A stretch of 64,000 nt of DNA from Bacteroidota bacterium. GTDB taxonomy: Bacteria; Bacteroidota; Bacteroidia; Chitinophagales; JADIYW01. The translations under genes were made by a program, and so were the position numbers. The notes beneath the pieces were generated by a model that saw only the letters and a program-made list of their open reading frames with translations, did no database searches and was not told the DNA's origin. The stretch covers positions 1 to 64,000 of the forward strand of contig JADIYW010000026.1 in the NCBI GenBank assembly GCA_016705125.1. The letters run 5' to 3'. Below are positions 26,470-35,603 of the stretch, one piece after another. Position 1 is the stretch's first letter. The number at the start of each line of letters is the position of its first letter.

Positions 26470-28728
26470 ATGATTAATAAAATAGGCAATTTTTTAACTT
26501 CTAAATCGTTAAATTTTCCTTTACAATTATTAATTCTACATATAAAAAAACACCAATTAATGTTGGTGCTATGGTTGATTCTTTTTGCATCCATTTTTAA
26601 ATCATTTGGCACTCATTACGGTGTACCTTATTTATTTTTAGACCCTGAATATCGAAACAGAGTTGATTTTTATAGTTTCCTAATTGTAGGTTTTTCGCTC
26701 GGAGGATTTATAATGGCATGGCAAATTTCGTTTTATATGCTTAATAGCTATCGATTCAATTTTCTGGCTTCTTTAACGCATCCTTTTGTAACCTTTTGTC
26801 TCAATAATTCTACCATTCCCCTTTTGTTTATTATTTGCTATATTTTTCAGATCGTTCGATTTGACAGTATTCAAGGAATGGAAAAAGGCATTATTTTAAT
26901 AAATATAATTGGCTTATTATTGGGCATTCTAATCCATATAATTGCTACAAGTATTTATTTCCTGTTTTTTAATAAGGATGTAAATATGTTTCTGAAAAGT
27001 ATAAAAGAAAAAACCAAAGAGAAATTAATCCAAGCAAATATAAATTTGGATATTTTACCAGAGAAGAAAACGAATAATAATCAATGGATGATTGAAACCT
27101 ATTTATCTAGTGGATTTGAGTGGAAATTGGCAAGAGATGTTAGTCATTACGATCCTTGGGTGGTGAAAAACATTCTGCGTAGCCACCATTATAATGCGTT
27201 TGTTGTAATTATTGTCAGTTTTGCCAGTCTTTTCTTTTTTGGCAGTTTTATAGAAAATCCCTTTTTTAGAATCCCAGCGGCTAGTTCGGTTTGTTTATTA
27301 TTTACAACAACAATGGTCATAATGGCTGGCTTAAGTTATTTCTTTGGTGACTGGCGTTTTTTATTTATCATCGCATTTATCCTTTCGCTTAATTATTTCT
27401 CGCAATTCAATTTGTTTGTTTACCGAAGTCGAGTAGCTGGCATGGATTATCAACGCCCGCCACTACCCTACAACCAATCTACTATAGAAGCCAATGTTAC
27501 AAGAAGTAAAATAATGGTGGATATATCCGACACAAAAGCCATATTAGATAAATGGAAAAACAATATGCTTGTAAAGTATGGGCAAAAGAAGCCAAAGCTC
27601 ATTTTTATTTGTACTGGAGGTGGAGGAAGCAAATCGGCATATTGGACAAACCATGTATTACAAAAAACAGACAAAGCACTTAGTGGAGCATTGTTTGACC
27701 ATTGTATGGTAATAACTGGTGCATCGGGTGGCATGCTAGGTGCTGCCTATTACCGCGAATTATATCTTCGCAAAAAACAAGGCAAGCCAATTGACCTTTA
27801 CGACCCAAAATATACCGAAGACATTGGAAAAGATTTATTAAATGCTATCATGGCGGCAGGTGCTTCCAACGACATATTTTTTCCATGGAAAACGCATCAA
27901 GTAAATGGCCAGCAATTTAGAAAAGATCGAGCTTTTGCCTTCGACCTACATTTTAATGAGAATACTGAAGGAATATTGAATAAAAGAGTAATGGACTACC
28001 AAGAGCCTGAAAAAAATGCCCTTATTCCGCTTATGTTAATGTCGCCGGTCATTACCAACGATCATCGAACTTTATTTATTTCACCACAGTCGGTTTCCTA
28101 TCTTACAAAACCATTTGTCCTTTCATCAAAGGGTTATTTAGATTATATCGGAATCGATGGCATCGAATTTATGTCCTATTTCGAAGATTATAATGCTGAA
28201 AAATTAAATTTTATAACTGCCTTGCGTATGCAGGCTTCCTTTCCATACTTATTCCCTACCGTGCACATGCCTACCGTTCCGATAATGAAAATTATGGATG
28301 CTGGCTTAAAAGAAAATTATGGGCTTGGGGTGGCAACCCGATTTTATAATGTATTTAAAAATTGGATTGATGAAAATACGAGTGGTGTCATTTTTATGCA
28401 AATTAGAACCGACTGGAAATTTGTGGAACTTGAAAAGCAGGAGAATACAGATTTAATTTCCGACATGATAAATCCTCTGGGCAATATATATGCTAATTTT
28501 ATGGTAGAACAAGAATACAATAACGACATTGCACTTAGTATGCTTGAAAATATGAGTAAAACAGATATTAGCTATCTTCCATTTGCCTACGAACCAGCTA
28601 AGGGTGAAGAAGAGGCTGCAATGAGTATTCATATTACAGAAAGAGACAAAACCAATTTAAGAACAGCTTTTCAAAACGACCTAAACCAAGAATCGCTTAA
28701 TAGGCTTAAGAAATTATTGACGAGGTAA
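26470..28728 (+). CDS. Membrane-embedded patatin-like phospholipase, copy 2
   Basis: 752 residues and collinear with copy 1 from end to end, including the N-terminal helices. The openings match closely (LNFPLQLLILHIKKHQLMLV against FNFPLQLLILHFKKHQLMLL). The lipase motifs sit at the same residue numbers: CTGGGGSKSAYW near 381, Ser419 in GASGG and Asp610 in MDAGLKENYG. By eye well over half of the residues are identical. Both copies keep a complete Ser-Asp dyad, so neither is decaying. It probably arose by tandem duplication. The most visible divergence lies in helices 4 to 7 and the linker near 185-210, so the copies may differ in membrane partner or regulation more than in chemistry. Confidence 0.85.
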   Translation: MINKIGNFLTSKSLNFPLQLLILHIKKHQLMLVLWLILFASIFKSFGTHYGVPYLFLDPEYRNRVDFYSFLIVGFSLGGFIMAWQISFYMLNSYRFNFLASLTHPFVTFCLNNSTIPLLFIICYIFQIVRFDSIQGMEKGIILINIIGLLLGILIHIIATSIYFLFFNKDVNMFLKSIKEKTKEKLIQANINLDILPEKKTNNNQWMIETYLSSGFEWKLARDVSHYDPWVVKNILRSHHYNAFVVIIVSFASLFFFGSFIENPFFRIPAASSVCLLFTTTMVIMAGLSYFFGDWRFLFIIAFILSLNYFSQFNLFVYRSRVAGMDYQRPPLPYNQSTIEANVTRSKIMVDISDTKAILDKWKNNMLVKYGQKKPKLIFICTGGGGSKSAYWTNHVLQKTDKALSGALFDHCMVITGASGGMLGAAYYRELYLRKKQGKPIDLYDPKYTEDIGKDLLNAIMAAGASNDIFFPWKTHQVNGQQFRKDRAFAFDLHFNENTEGILNKRVMDYQEPEKNALIPLMLMSPVITNDHRTLFISPQSVSYLTKPFVLSSKGYLDYIGIDGIEFMSYFEDYNAEKLNFITALRMQASFPYLFPTVHMPTVPIMKIMDAGLKENYGLGVATRFYNVFKNWIDENTSGVIFMQIRTDWKFVELEKQENTDLISDMINPLGNIYANFMVEQEYNNDIALSMLENMSKTDISYLPFAYEPAKGEEEAAMSIHITERDKTNLRTAFQNDLNQESLNRLKKLLTR

Positions 28729-28734
28729 GTGATT

Positions 28735-28960
28735 GGGAAACCACGATCAACGGTCAACAGTCCAAAGTTTGGTTAATTAATTATTAGGTTATTTAGTTAA
28801 TGGGTTATTTGTATTCTTTCAACATAAAAAATTAAACATTTTCCCCTCCCTCCATTAGCTAATTCGCTAATTACTTCATTTTTCCATTTTCAAATCTCCA
28901 AATTTTCAAATCTTTCTTGTCCCTAGTTTCCATTTAACATTAAGCATTTAAAATTCAACG
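28735..28960. repeat. Degenerate word-like intergenic sequence
   Basis: No gene. The sequence consists of short, slightly varied repeated phrases: TTAATTAATTATTAGGTTATTTAG, then TTAGCTAATTCGCTAATTAC, then CAAATCTCCAAATTTTCAAATC. Similar phrases are found at 4700-4990 and 55580-55640. The pattern resembles locally slipped, low-complexity DNA and not a coding or RNA element. Confidence 0.4.
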
Positions 28961-30364
28961 TTATAAGGTGTTTTTTAGCTCCAAAACCGCAATATTTTCA
29001 ACATGAAAAGTTTGCGGAAACATATCAACGGGCAATACTTTTTTTACTGCGTAAATATCTGATAATAAAGCAATATCTCGGGCCTGAGTAACTGGATTAC
29101 AACTTATGTAAACAATCCTTGGAGGCTGTGCTACTCTTAAAACCTCAATTACTCTTGGATGCATACCAGCACGTGGTGGATCGGTGACTAAAATATCAGG
29201 AGCGCCATTCTTGGCTATAAAATCGGTCGTAAACATGTCCTCCACATTGCCAACATAGAAATCGGCATTATCTAAATTATTTAAAATGGCATTCTCCTTT
29301 GCATCTTCAATTGCTTCTGCAATTTGCTCAATACCAACAACTTTTTTACATTTAGTAGCAAAATAAAGTGCAATACTACCCGTTCCAGTATACAAATCAT
29401 AGACTGTTTCGTTGCCCGAGATTTCAGCCATTTCCATTGCTTTACTATATAAAAAACGAGCCTGTTCACTATTCGTTTGAAAGAATGATTTAGGGCTTAT
29501 TTTATAGTTTACACCATTTAGATTTTCGATAATATGGTCTTTTCCTTTATAATTTATCACTTTCAAATCATAAATAGTATCATTCATTTTGGGATTAATT
29601 ACATAATTCAAAGAAGTAATAAATGGAAATCCATTATCCAAAAATTCCATACAAGCATTAATATTTGCTGCATCATTTTCTGCCACAACTAGCACCACCA
29701 TCCACTCATTGATAGAAGTATTTCTGATGATTAAATTGCGTAAAAAGCCTTTTTTGTCTCTTAAATTATAAAAAGAAAAATCCCTTTCCATCGCCAATTT
29801 ATGCAATCCATTTCTTATATCGTCGGCTCTTTGGTCTTGCAAATAGCATTTATCAATATTAATAACCGAAGCAAAACCACCGGGAACATGGAATCCAAGT
29901 ACCCTTCTTTCAAACTCATCCCCTGAATTAATTTGGTCCCAAGTCAACCAACCTTTTGCAGAAAAAGTATATTCCATTTTGTTGCGGTAATAAGTGGCAG
30001 AAGGTGCACCCAAAATGGGCTCGAGCCCTGGATATTCAAATTTACCAATACGGTCGAATGCTTCTTTTACAATATTTTGTTTAAAATGCAATTGTCCTTC
30101 ATAAGTAGCTTGCTGCCATTTACAGCCTCCACACAACCCAAAATGTGCACAAAATGGAGCTTGTCGGTAAGAGGAGGGTGAAATGACCGATTCAATCTCT
30201 CCCTCAGCAAAGTCTTTCTTTACATTGGTAATTTTAACATTTGCAATATCTCCGGGCAACCCATTTTTCACAAATAATACTTTACCTTCAATTCGGGCCA
30301 ATCCCTTTCCCTCAGCAACAGCTGTTTCGATGGCCACATCAGCCAAAATTTCTCCTCTTTTCAT
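28961..30364 (-). CDS. rlmD: 23S rRNA (uracil-5-)-methyltransferase, RlmD/RumA type
   Basis: A 467-residue iron-sulfur methyltransferase for the 23S rRNA uridine (m5U). N-terminal TRAM domain (about 1-60: EILADVAIETAVAEGKGLARIEGKVLF). The [4Fe-4S] ligands are Cys72, Cys78 and Cys81 in CAHFGLCGGCKW plus Cys in NIDKCYLQD. The SAM fold carries VYDLYTGTGSIALYFA and VTDPPRAGMHP. The catalytic Cys lies in YISCNPV and the catalytic base near the end (VENIAVLELK). The ATG at 30364 is preferred over an upstream TTG. Which rRNA position is modified (747 or 1939) cannot be told from sequence alone. Confidence 0.92.
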   Translation of the reverse strand: MKRGEILADVAIETAVAEGKGLARIEGKVLFVKNGLPGDIANVKITNVKKDFAEGEIESVISPSSYRQAPFCAHFGLCGGCKWQQATYEGQLHFKQNIVKEAFDRIGKFEYPGLEPILGAPSATYYRNKMEYTFSAKGWLTWDQINSGDEFERRVLGFHVPGGFASVINIDKCYLQDQRADDIRNGLHKLAMERDFSFYNLRDKKGFLRNLIIRNTSINEWMVVLVVAENDAANINACMEFLDNGFPFITSLNYVINPKMNDTIYDLKVINYKGKDHIIENLNGVNYKISPKSFFQTNSEQARFLYSKAMEMAEISGNETVYDLYTGTGSIALYFATKCKKVVGIEQIAEAIEDAKENAILNNLDNADFYVGNVEDMFTTDFIAKNGAPDILVTDPPRAGMHPRVIEVLRVAQPPRIVYISCNPVTQARDIALLSDIYAVKKVLPVDMFPQTFHVENIAVLELKNTL

Positions 30365-30435
30365 AATATTTTGCAAAATTAACCCAAGTTTAGCAGTTAT
30401 TAACTATTTCATTAAAAATCATTACATAAAATTGT

Positions 30436-30443
30436 TATTTTTG
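30436..30443 (+). promoter_or_regulatory. Predicted -7 element of the PPIase gene run
   Basis: TATTTTTG matches TAnnTTTG, 21 bases before the ATG at 30465. No clear TTG -33 box is seen. The three PPIase genes and moxR follow without other obvious promoters. Confidence 0.45.
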
Positions 30444-30464
30444 CGTTTTAAAATCAAAGCAATT

Positions 30465-32426
30465 ATGACAACAATTAAACCTTTTATTTTTACACTTTTC
30501 CTCGTTTTAATCAACAGTTTATCAATTTTTGGACAAGAAAAGACCCTTTTTACCATTGACAAAAAACCAGTGTCCGTTTCAGAATTTGAATATATTTACA
30601 AGAAAAATAATATAAATAATAAGGCTGATTATTCAAAAGCTTCGCTACAAGAATATTTAGATTTGTTTGTCAACTTCAAACTCAAGGTAAAAGAAGCACA
30701 AGAAAGTGGCGCTGACAAAGACCCTGTTTTAATGGATGAATTACAAAGCTATGAAAATCAATTATTTGAATCTTATTTGGATAAAAAAATAATGGATAAG
30801 CTAACCGAAGAGGCTTATAAAAGATCGTTGCAAGATGTAAGCATTAGCCATATTTTCATTTCATTCGACCCAAATAGCCCCAAAAGCATTAGCGAAGCAA
30901 AAACAAATATCGATAATGTATATAGTTTATTGCAAGGTGGAAGCAGTTTTGAAGAATTGGCTAAAGTGTATTCAATGGACAAAAATTCGAGAGATAATGG
31001 TGGTTTATTAGGCTATTTTACTGCTTTACAAATCGCTTACAAACCTTTGGAAGATATTGCTTACACAATAAAAAAAGGCACATACTCTACACCAACAATG
31101 ACGGAGGCTGGCTTCCATATCGTAAAAGTGAATGACATAAGACCAGCAAATGGAAGAATTAAAGTAGCAATAATTAAACGCCTTATTTCTCCATTCGATT
31201 CATTGCAAACAAAGACGAAAAATCAAATTGACTCTATTTATGCAGAATTAAAGAAAGGAGCAGATTTTGGTGATATGGCTAGGAGATTAAGTGAAGACAA
31301 TTATACCAATTTCAATGGTGGCGAATTAGATTGGTTTGGAATAGGACAATACAATGAAACATTTGAAAATGAAGCCTTTGCATTGCAAAAAGACCTGGAC
31401 ATGTCTTTGCCTTTCAAAACAAAAACGGCTTGGTATATAATTAAACGGCTGGAAAAAGCGAAAATAGCTACATTGGACGAGGTGAAGCCAATATTAGAAA
31501 CTAAAATTAGAAAATCAAGTCGTTATGAGACGGCAAAAAATACATTTGCCGATTCATTATTTAAAAATTGGAATTTAAAAATTGACCAATTGGCTTTTGA
31601 ATCTCTAAAATCAAAAACACTGAATGGATTTGAAAAGAATGAGAATAATTATGTGATGGTGGACCAGCCAAAAAGCATAATTTTTGGATTCAATGGATAC
31701 AAAATAGATGAAAATCAATTGGGACATGCAATTGAAGATAACCTAGGATATTCTAAGGGATTGGCTGGTGAATCGAGATTTAATGCAATTTACACAAGAG
31801 CATTTACTGGCCAAATGTTAGATTTGTATCGTACATATTTAATAAATACCAATTCTGATTATGGCAATTTGGTAAAAGAATACAAAGAAGGCATCTTATT
31901 ATTTGACCAAATGGAAAAAAATGTATGGTCAAAGGCAATGGAAGACACAACAGGTTTAAAAAACTTTTTTGAAAAAAATAGAGATAAGTTTAAATATAAT
32001 GAGCGTGCTGCCGTTTCTGCTTATTCATTTAAAAACGCAAAAAAAGCAAAGGCTTTCAGTAAATTAGCTTTAAAGAATAAAAATCTGTCAGATAGTTTGG
32101 CATTGAACATTTTAAATTCATTAGGTTTAAAAGAGAATACAGATTTCACTGTTGAACAAATAAGCGTTGAAAAAAACAACAATGCATTAAGTTCAATTAT
32201 ACTTTGGGTTCCAGGAAACACCAAATCGATTCCGACAAAAGATGAATTTATTGTTTATAAAACGAATTCAATTTCACCTGCTCGCCCAAAAGAATTAGAA
32301 GAAGTAAAAGGTTTTGTGGTAGCGGCATATCAGGAAGAAATAGAAAAAAATTGGATAAAAACATTGAAATCAAAATATCCAGTAGTAATAAACCAAGGAG
32401 TTTTGGATGAATTAATTAAAAAATAG
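30465..32426 (+). CDS. Periplasmic parvulin-type peptidyl-prolyl isomerase with two PpiC domains
   Basis: A 653-residue exported chaperone with a signal peptide of about 23 residues ending IFGQ. An N-terminal SurA-like helical segment is followed by two parvulin domains: ISHIFISFDP...SFEELAKVYSMDKNSRDNGGLLGYF...GFHIVKVND (about 127-225), then a second copy with GADFGDMARRLSEDNY and GGELDWFG (about 232-335). It probably folds outer-membrane proteins, as SurA does. The open frame extends 94 codons further upstream but there overlaps rlmD antisense; the ATG at 30465, right after the -7 element and directly before the signal peptide, is clearly the start. It is the first of three related chaperone genes. 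Confidence 0.88.
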   Translation: MTTIKPFIFTLFLVLINSLSIFGQEKTLFTIDKKPVSVSEFEYIYKKNNINNKADYSKASLQEYLDLFVNFKLKVKEAQESGADKDPVLMDELQSYENQLFESYLDKKIMDKLTEEAYKRSLQDVSISHIFISFDPNSPKSISEAKTNIDNVYSLLQGGSSFEELAKVYSMDKNSRDNGGLLGYFTALQIAYKPLEDIAYTIKKGTYSTPTMTEAGFHIVKVNDIRPANGRIKVAIIKRLISPFDSLQTKTKNQIDSIYAELKKGADFGDMARRLSEDNYTNFNGGELDWFGIGQYNETFENEAFALQKDLDMSLPFKTKTAWYIIKRLEKAKIATLDEVKPILETKIRKSSRYETAKNTFADSLFKNWNLKIDQLAFESLKSKTLNGFEKNENNYVMVDQPKSIIFGFNGYKIDENQLGHAIEDNLGYSKGLAGESRFNAIYTRAFTGQMLDLYRTYLINTNSDYGNLVKEYKEGILLFDQMEKNVWSKAMEDTTGLKNFFEKNRDKFKYNERAAVSAYSFKNAKKAKAFSKLALKNKNLSDSLALNILNSLGLKENTDFTVEQISVEKNNNALSSIILWVPGNTKSIPTKDEFIVYKTNSISPARPKELEEVKGFVVAAYQEEIEKNWIKTLKSKYPVVINQGVLDELIKK

Positions 32427-32461
32427 CCATTATTAAAAAAATAGCAACCTATATTATTTTA

Positions 32462-33277
32462 ATGACATTACTAAATGCCTGTGGCTTATATTCAAAAAAG
32501 AGCAACGAAGATTTGTCAATGCTTGTGGCTACCGCTTACGGAGAAAAATTGCATAAAAACGAAATACCCGGATTATCTGAGCCTTTAACATCTTCGCAAG
32601 ATAGCCAAGCTATAATTTTAAACTATGCCAAAAATTGGGCTGCCGAAAAGGCAATGGTAAATAAGGCAAAAGACAATTTATCCTTAGCAAAAAAGAATGA
32701 AATTAGTGATAGAATTAAAACCTATGAATCTAGCTTATCTGTTTATGAATACGAAAGGCAACTAATTGCTCAAAAAATGGACACCACTATTCCGACCAAG
32801 GTTTTGGAGGATTATTACAAGAAATATTTTCAAAATTATACCTTAGAATCGAGTATAGTAAAATTCAGTTTTATTAAAAACTTCGAAACACCACAATTGC
32901 CAACACTAAAATCCTTGATTACAAATACAAAAAAACAAAAAGAACTAAAAAGTTTCGTGCTTGAAAATGTTTTGGATGCTTACATAGAAGATGAATGGAA
33001 AGAATTTTCTTTTTTAAGAAGTAGGGTTCCAGATAGCTTGGCATCGAGTACTCAATTAATGCAAAAAGGAAGTTTGATTGAAATAAATAAGGCCGATATA
33101 TCAATGCTTATTTGGATTAAAGACATAAAAACAGCTGGAACTGCTGCGCCTTTTGAAATGGTACAAGATGATATTAGAAACATACTATTAAGTCAGAAAA
33201 AAGCAGATTATATTACAAAGGCAAAAGTTGAAATTTTTCAAAAAGCCATTAAAAAAAATAAAGTAAAAATTTACTAA
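32462..33277 (+). CDS. Lipoprotein related to PPIase/SurA N-terminal regions; true start probably upstream
   Basis: The ATG form is 271 residues and would begin MTLLNACG, too short for export. The same frame continues upstream without a stop to 32427 and reads (I)IKKIATYIILMTLLNACG: Lys-Lys, a hydrophobic core and the lipobox LLNAC, a normal lipoprotein signal. No ATG, GTG or TTG precedes it, so translation likely starts at an ATT (32429 or 32432), as in infC-type starts, or by coupling to the previous stop at 32424-32426. The body is helical (YESSLSVYEYERQLIAQKMD, then VLEDYYKKYFQNYTLE), resembling the N-terminal part of SurA chaperones without a complete PpiC domain. It overlaps the next gene by one base (TAATG). 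Confidence 0.75.
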   Translation: MTLLNACGLYSKKSNEDLSMLVATAYGEKLHKNEIPGLSEPLTSSQDSQAIILNYAKNWAAEKAMVNKAKDNLSLAKKNEISDRIKTYESSLSVYEYERQLIAQKMDTTIPTKVLEDYYKKYFQNYTLESSIVKFSFIKNFETPQLPTLKSLITNTKKQKELKSFVLENVLDAYIEDEWKEFSFLRSRVPDSLASSTQLMQKGSLIEINKADISMLIWIKDIKTAGTAAPFEMVQDDIRNILLSQKKADYITKAKVEIFQKAIKKNKVKIY

Positions 33278-34629
33278 TGAACAAAATGAAAACAATTTTA
33301 CTAGGATTATTTTGCCTACTTTCAATTATTTCTAAAGCACAGCCAGGAAAAATTATAGACAAGGTAATTGCCATGGTGGATAATAACATAATATTACATT
33401 CGGATATTGAGAACCAAATGGAGCTTCTAGGATATAAACCCGAAGAAAGAGAGGAAGGAAGATGCCAATTATTAGACCAAATGCTAGTAAACAAACTTTT
33501 GGTTGCCCAAGCCATAAAGGACTCAATACCAATGAGTGAAGAGGAAGTGGAAGATGAACTAGACAGAAAAGTAAATTATTATGTAAATATGGCTGGTTCT
33601 ACCGAGGCATTTGAGTCATATTACAATAAATCAATTGACCAGATAAAAGACGATTTTAGAGAGGACATAAAAGATCAACTTTTGGCAGGAAGAATGCGAA
33701 ACAAAATAGTGGGCGAACTTACTGTTACACCAAGTGAGGTAAGAGATTTTTTCTTTAAAATACCTAGTGACAGTTTACCATTTTTTAATACTGAATTTGA
33801 AGTATCTCAAATAGTAATAGATGCTCAAATAAGTGATTTCCAAAAAGAATATGCAAGAAAAACGACTTCAGATTTAAGAGATAGATTATTAGCCGGCGAA
33901 TCATTTGAACTTTTGGCCTCATTATATTCACAAGATCCTGGATCGGCAGAAAATGGAGGTGAGCTTGGAATGGTGCCTCGTGGTACTTTTGTTAAAGAAT
34001 TTGATGCTGCAGCTTATAAACTAAAAAAAGACGAAGTTTCTGAAATTGTAGAAACCCAATTTGGATTCCATATTTTACAATTAATTGAAAGAAGAGGAGA
34101 CTTAATAAACATAAGACATATATTAATAAAACCAAAATCTGTTTCTAATGATTTAATAAAAGCAAGAAATATTTTAGATACTGTAAAACTAAAAGTATTG
34201 AAATTGCACAAAGACAGTCTTACCTTTTTACAAGCAGTTAACAAATATTCTGAAGATGAGCTTTCAAAAAGTGCAGGCGGAAGACTTATAAATAAAGAAA
34301 ATGGCGGAACCATTATTGAATCAAAAGATATGGACCCAACAGTACTATTTATTGTAGACACGATGAAAGTTGGAGCAATATCTGACCCTGTTCCATATAT
34401 GAAAGAGGACGGTACACAAGGCTATAGAATTCTAAGATTAGATTCGAAAACCCCACCGCATAAGGCAAATTTAGAACAAGACTACGACAAGTTGCAAAAT
34501 GCCACTAAATCGAACAAAGAGAATGAAGAAATATTGAAATGGATTAGAAAAAATGGGCGCAAGTCTTATATAATGATTGCTCCAGAATATAATAATTGTT
34601 CAAATCTCAATAACTGGTTAACGAATTAG
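33277..34629 (+). CDS. SurA-like peptidyl-prolyl isomerase
   Basis: A 450-residue exported chaperone with a signal peptide of about 21 residues (ending SKAQ). The SurA N-terminal domain is clear: IIDKVIAMVDNNIILHSDIENQ (about 26-47), then a long acidic helix. Two parvulin domains follow: FEVSQIVIDA...ESFELLASLYSQDPGSAENGGELGMV...QFGFHILQLIERRGD (about 168-270) and NIRHILIKPKSV...YSEDELSKSAGGRL (about 272-375). It should escort unfolded outer-membrane and T9SS barrel proteins through the periplasm. Its ATG overlaps the stop of the lipoprotein before it, so the two are translationally coupled; moxR follows by two bases. Classical surA neighbours (lptD, pdxA) are absent. Confidence 0.88.
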   Translation: MNKMKTILLGLFCLLSIISKAQPGKIIDKVIAMVDNNIILHSDIENQMELLGYKPEEREEGRCQLLDQMLVNKLLVAQAIKDSIPMSEEEVEDELDRKVNYYVNMAGSTEAFESYYNKSIDQIKDDFREDIKDQLLAGRMRNKIVGELTVTPSEVRDFFFKIPSDSLPFFNTEFEVSQIVIDAQISDFQKEYARKTTSDLRDRLLAGESFELLASLYSQDPGSAENGGELGMVPRGTFVKEFDAAAYKLKKDEVSEIVETQFGFHILQLIERRGDLINIRHILIKPKSVSNDLIKARNILDTVKLKVLKLHKDSLTFLQAVNKYSEDELSKSAGGRLINKENGGTIIESKDMDPTVLFIVDTMKVGAISDPVPYMKEDGTQGYRILRLDSKTPPHKANLEQDYDKLQNATKSNKENEEILKWIRKNGRKSYIMIAPEYNNCSNLNNWLTN

Positions 34630-34631
34630 GT

Positions 34632-35597
34632 ATGTATACATTTAATAACGATGTTGAAGGGGTAGAAAAACTTTCCCAATCATTTAAAGATTTATCGAAA
34701 GAAATTAAAAAAGTAATTGTTGGTCAAGATGATGTAGTAAAATATGTTCTACTTTCTATCTTTTGCGACAGCCATAGTTTATTGGTCGGTGTTCCGGGAT
34801 TAGCAAAAACACTTTTAGTAAAAACGGTTTCTGAGGTGCTTGACCTTCATTTCAAAAGAATCCAATTTACACCTGATTTAATGCCGTCTGATATCATTGG
34901 TGCAGAGATTTTGGATGAAAACAGATCATTTAAATTCAACAGAGGTCCAATCTTTTCAAATATCATTTTGGCAGATGAGATTAATAGAACACCCCCGAAA
35001 ACCCAAGCTGCTTTGCTTGAAGCGATGCAAGAAAGAACTATAACTGCAGCAGGGCACTTGCATGAATTAGAGTTGCCCTTCTTTGTACTTGCCACACAAA
35101 ATCCAATTGAGCAAGAAGGAACATACCCACTTCCAGAGGCACAATTAGATCGATTTATGTTCAATATAAAATTAGATTACCCTTCATATGAAGAAGAATT
35201 GGAAGTAGTAAAATCGACTACTACTGATAAATTGAATAAGCTGAATAAAATTATCAATGGCCAACAAATTATTGCCTTCCAACACCTTATACGTAGAGTT
35301 CCCGTGGCAGATAATGTAGTGGAATATGCGGTAAAACTAGTGTCGTCTACAAGACCTGGAACAACAAGAGCGTCCGTAATTGCAAATAATTATATTGCTT
35401 GGGGCGCTGGTCCGAGGGCTTCACAATCACTTATTTTAGCAGCAAAAGGCCATGCCGCTATAAATGGTAAATTTAGTCCTGACATAGAAGATGTAAAAGC
35501 TGTAGCTTTGCCAATACTAATGCATAGAATAATTAAAAATTTCAAGGCCGAAGCAGAAGGCATACAAATTGAAAAAATCATTAATGATTTATTATAG
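34632..35597 (+). CDS. MoxR-family AAA+ ATPase
   Basis: A 321-residue cytoplasmic ATPase. Walker A is GVPGLAKT (53-60) and Walker B IILADEINR (111-119). The sensor region holds FVLATQNPIEQEGTYPLPEAQLDRF, and the C-terminal lid contains VSSTRPGTTRASVIANNYIAWGAGPRASQ. MoxR proteins are chaperones or metal-insertion factors that act with von Willebrand (BatA-type) partners. A BatA-domain protein lies close by (37539-39560), with only the PurF-like gene between them. The two-base gap after the SurA-like gene suggests shared transcription. Its specific client is unknown. Confidence 0.92.
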   Translation: MYTFNNDVEGVEKLSQSFKDLSKEIKKVIVGQDDVVKYVLLSIFCDSHSLLVGVPGLAKTLLVKTVSEVLDLHFKRIQFTPDLMPSDIIGAEILDENRSFKFNRGPIFSNIILADEINRTPPKTQAALLEAMQERTITAAGHLHELELPFFVLATQNPIEQEGTYPLPEAQLDRFMFNIKLDYPSYEEELEVVKSTTTDKLNKLNKIINGQQIIAFQHLIRRVPVADNVVEYAVKLVSSTRPGTTRASVIANNYIAWGAGPRASQSLILAAKGHAAINGKFSPDIEDVKAVALPILMHRIIKNFKAEAEGIQIEKIINDLL

Positions 35598-35603
35598 ACT
35601 ATT

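Noticed and set aside
30183..30464. A longer form of the first PPIase (94 more residues)
   Set aside because: It is antisense to rlmD and would place a normal signal peptide in the middle of the protein.
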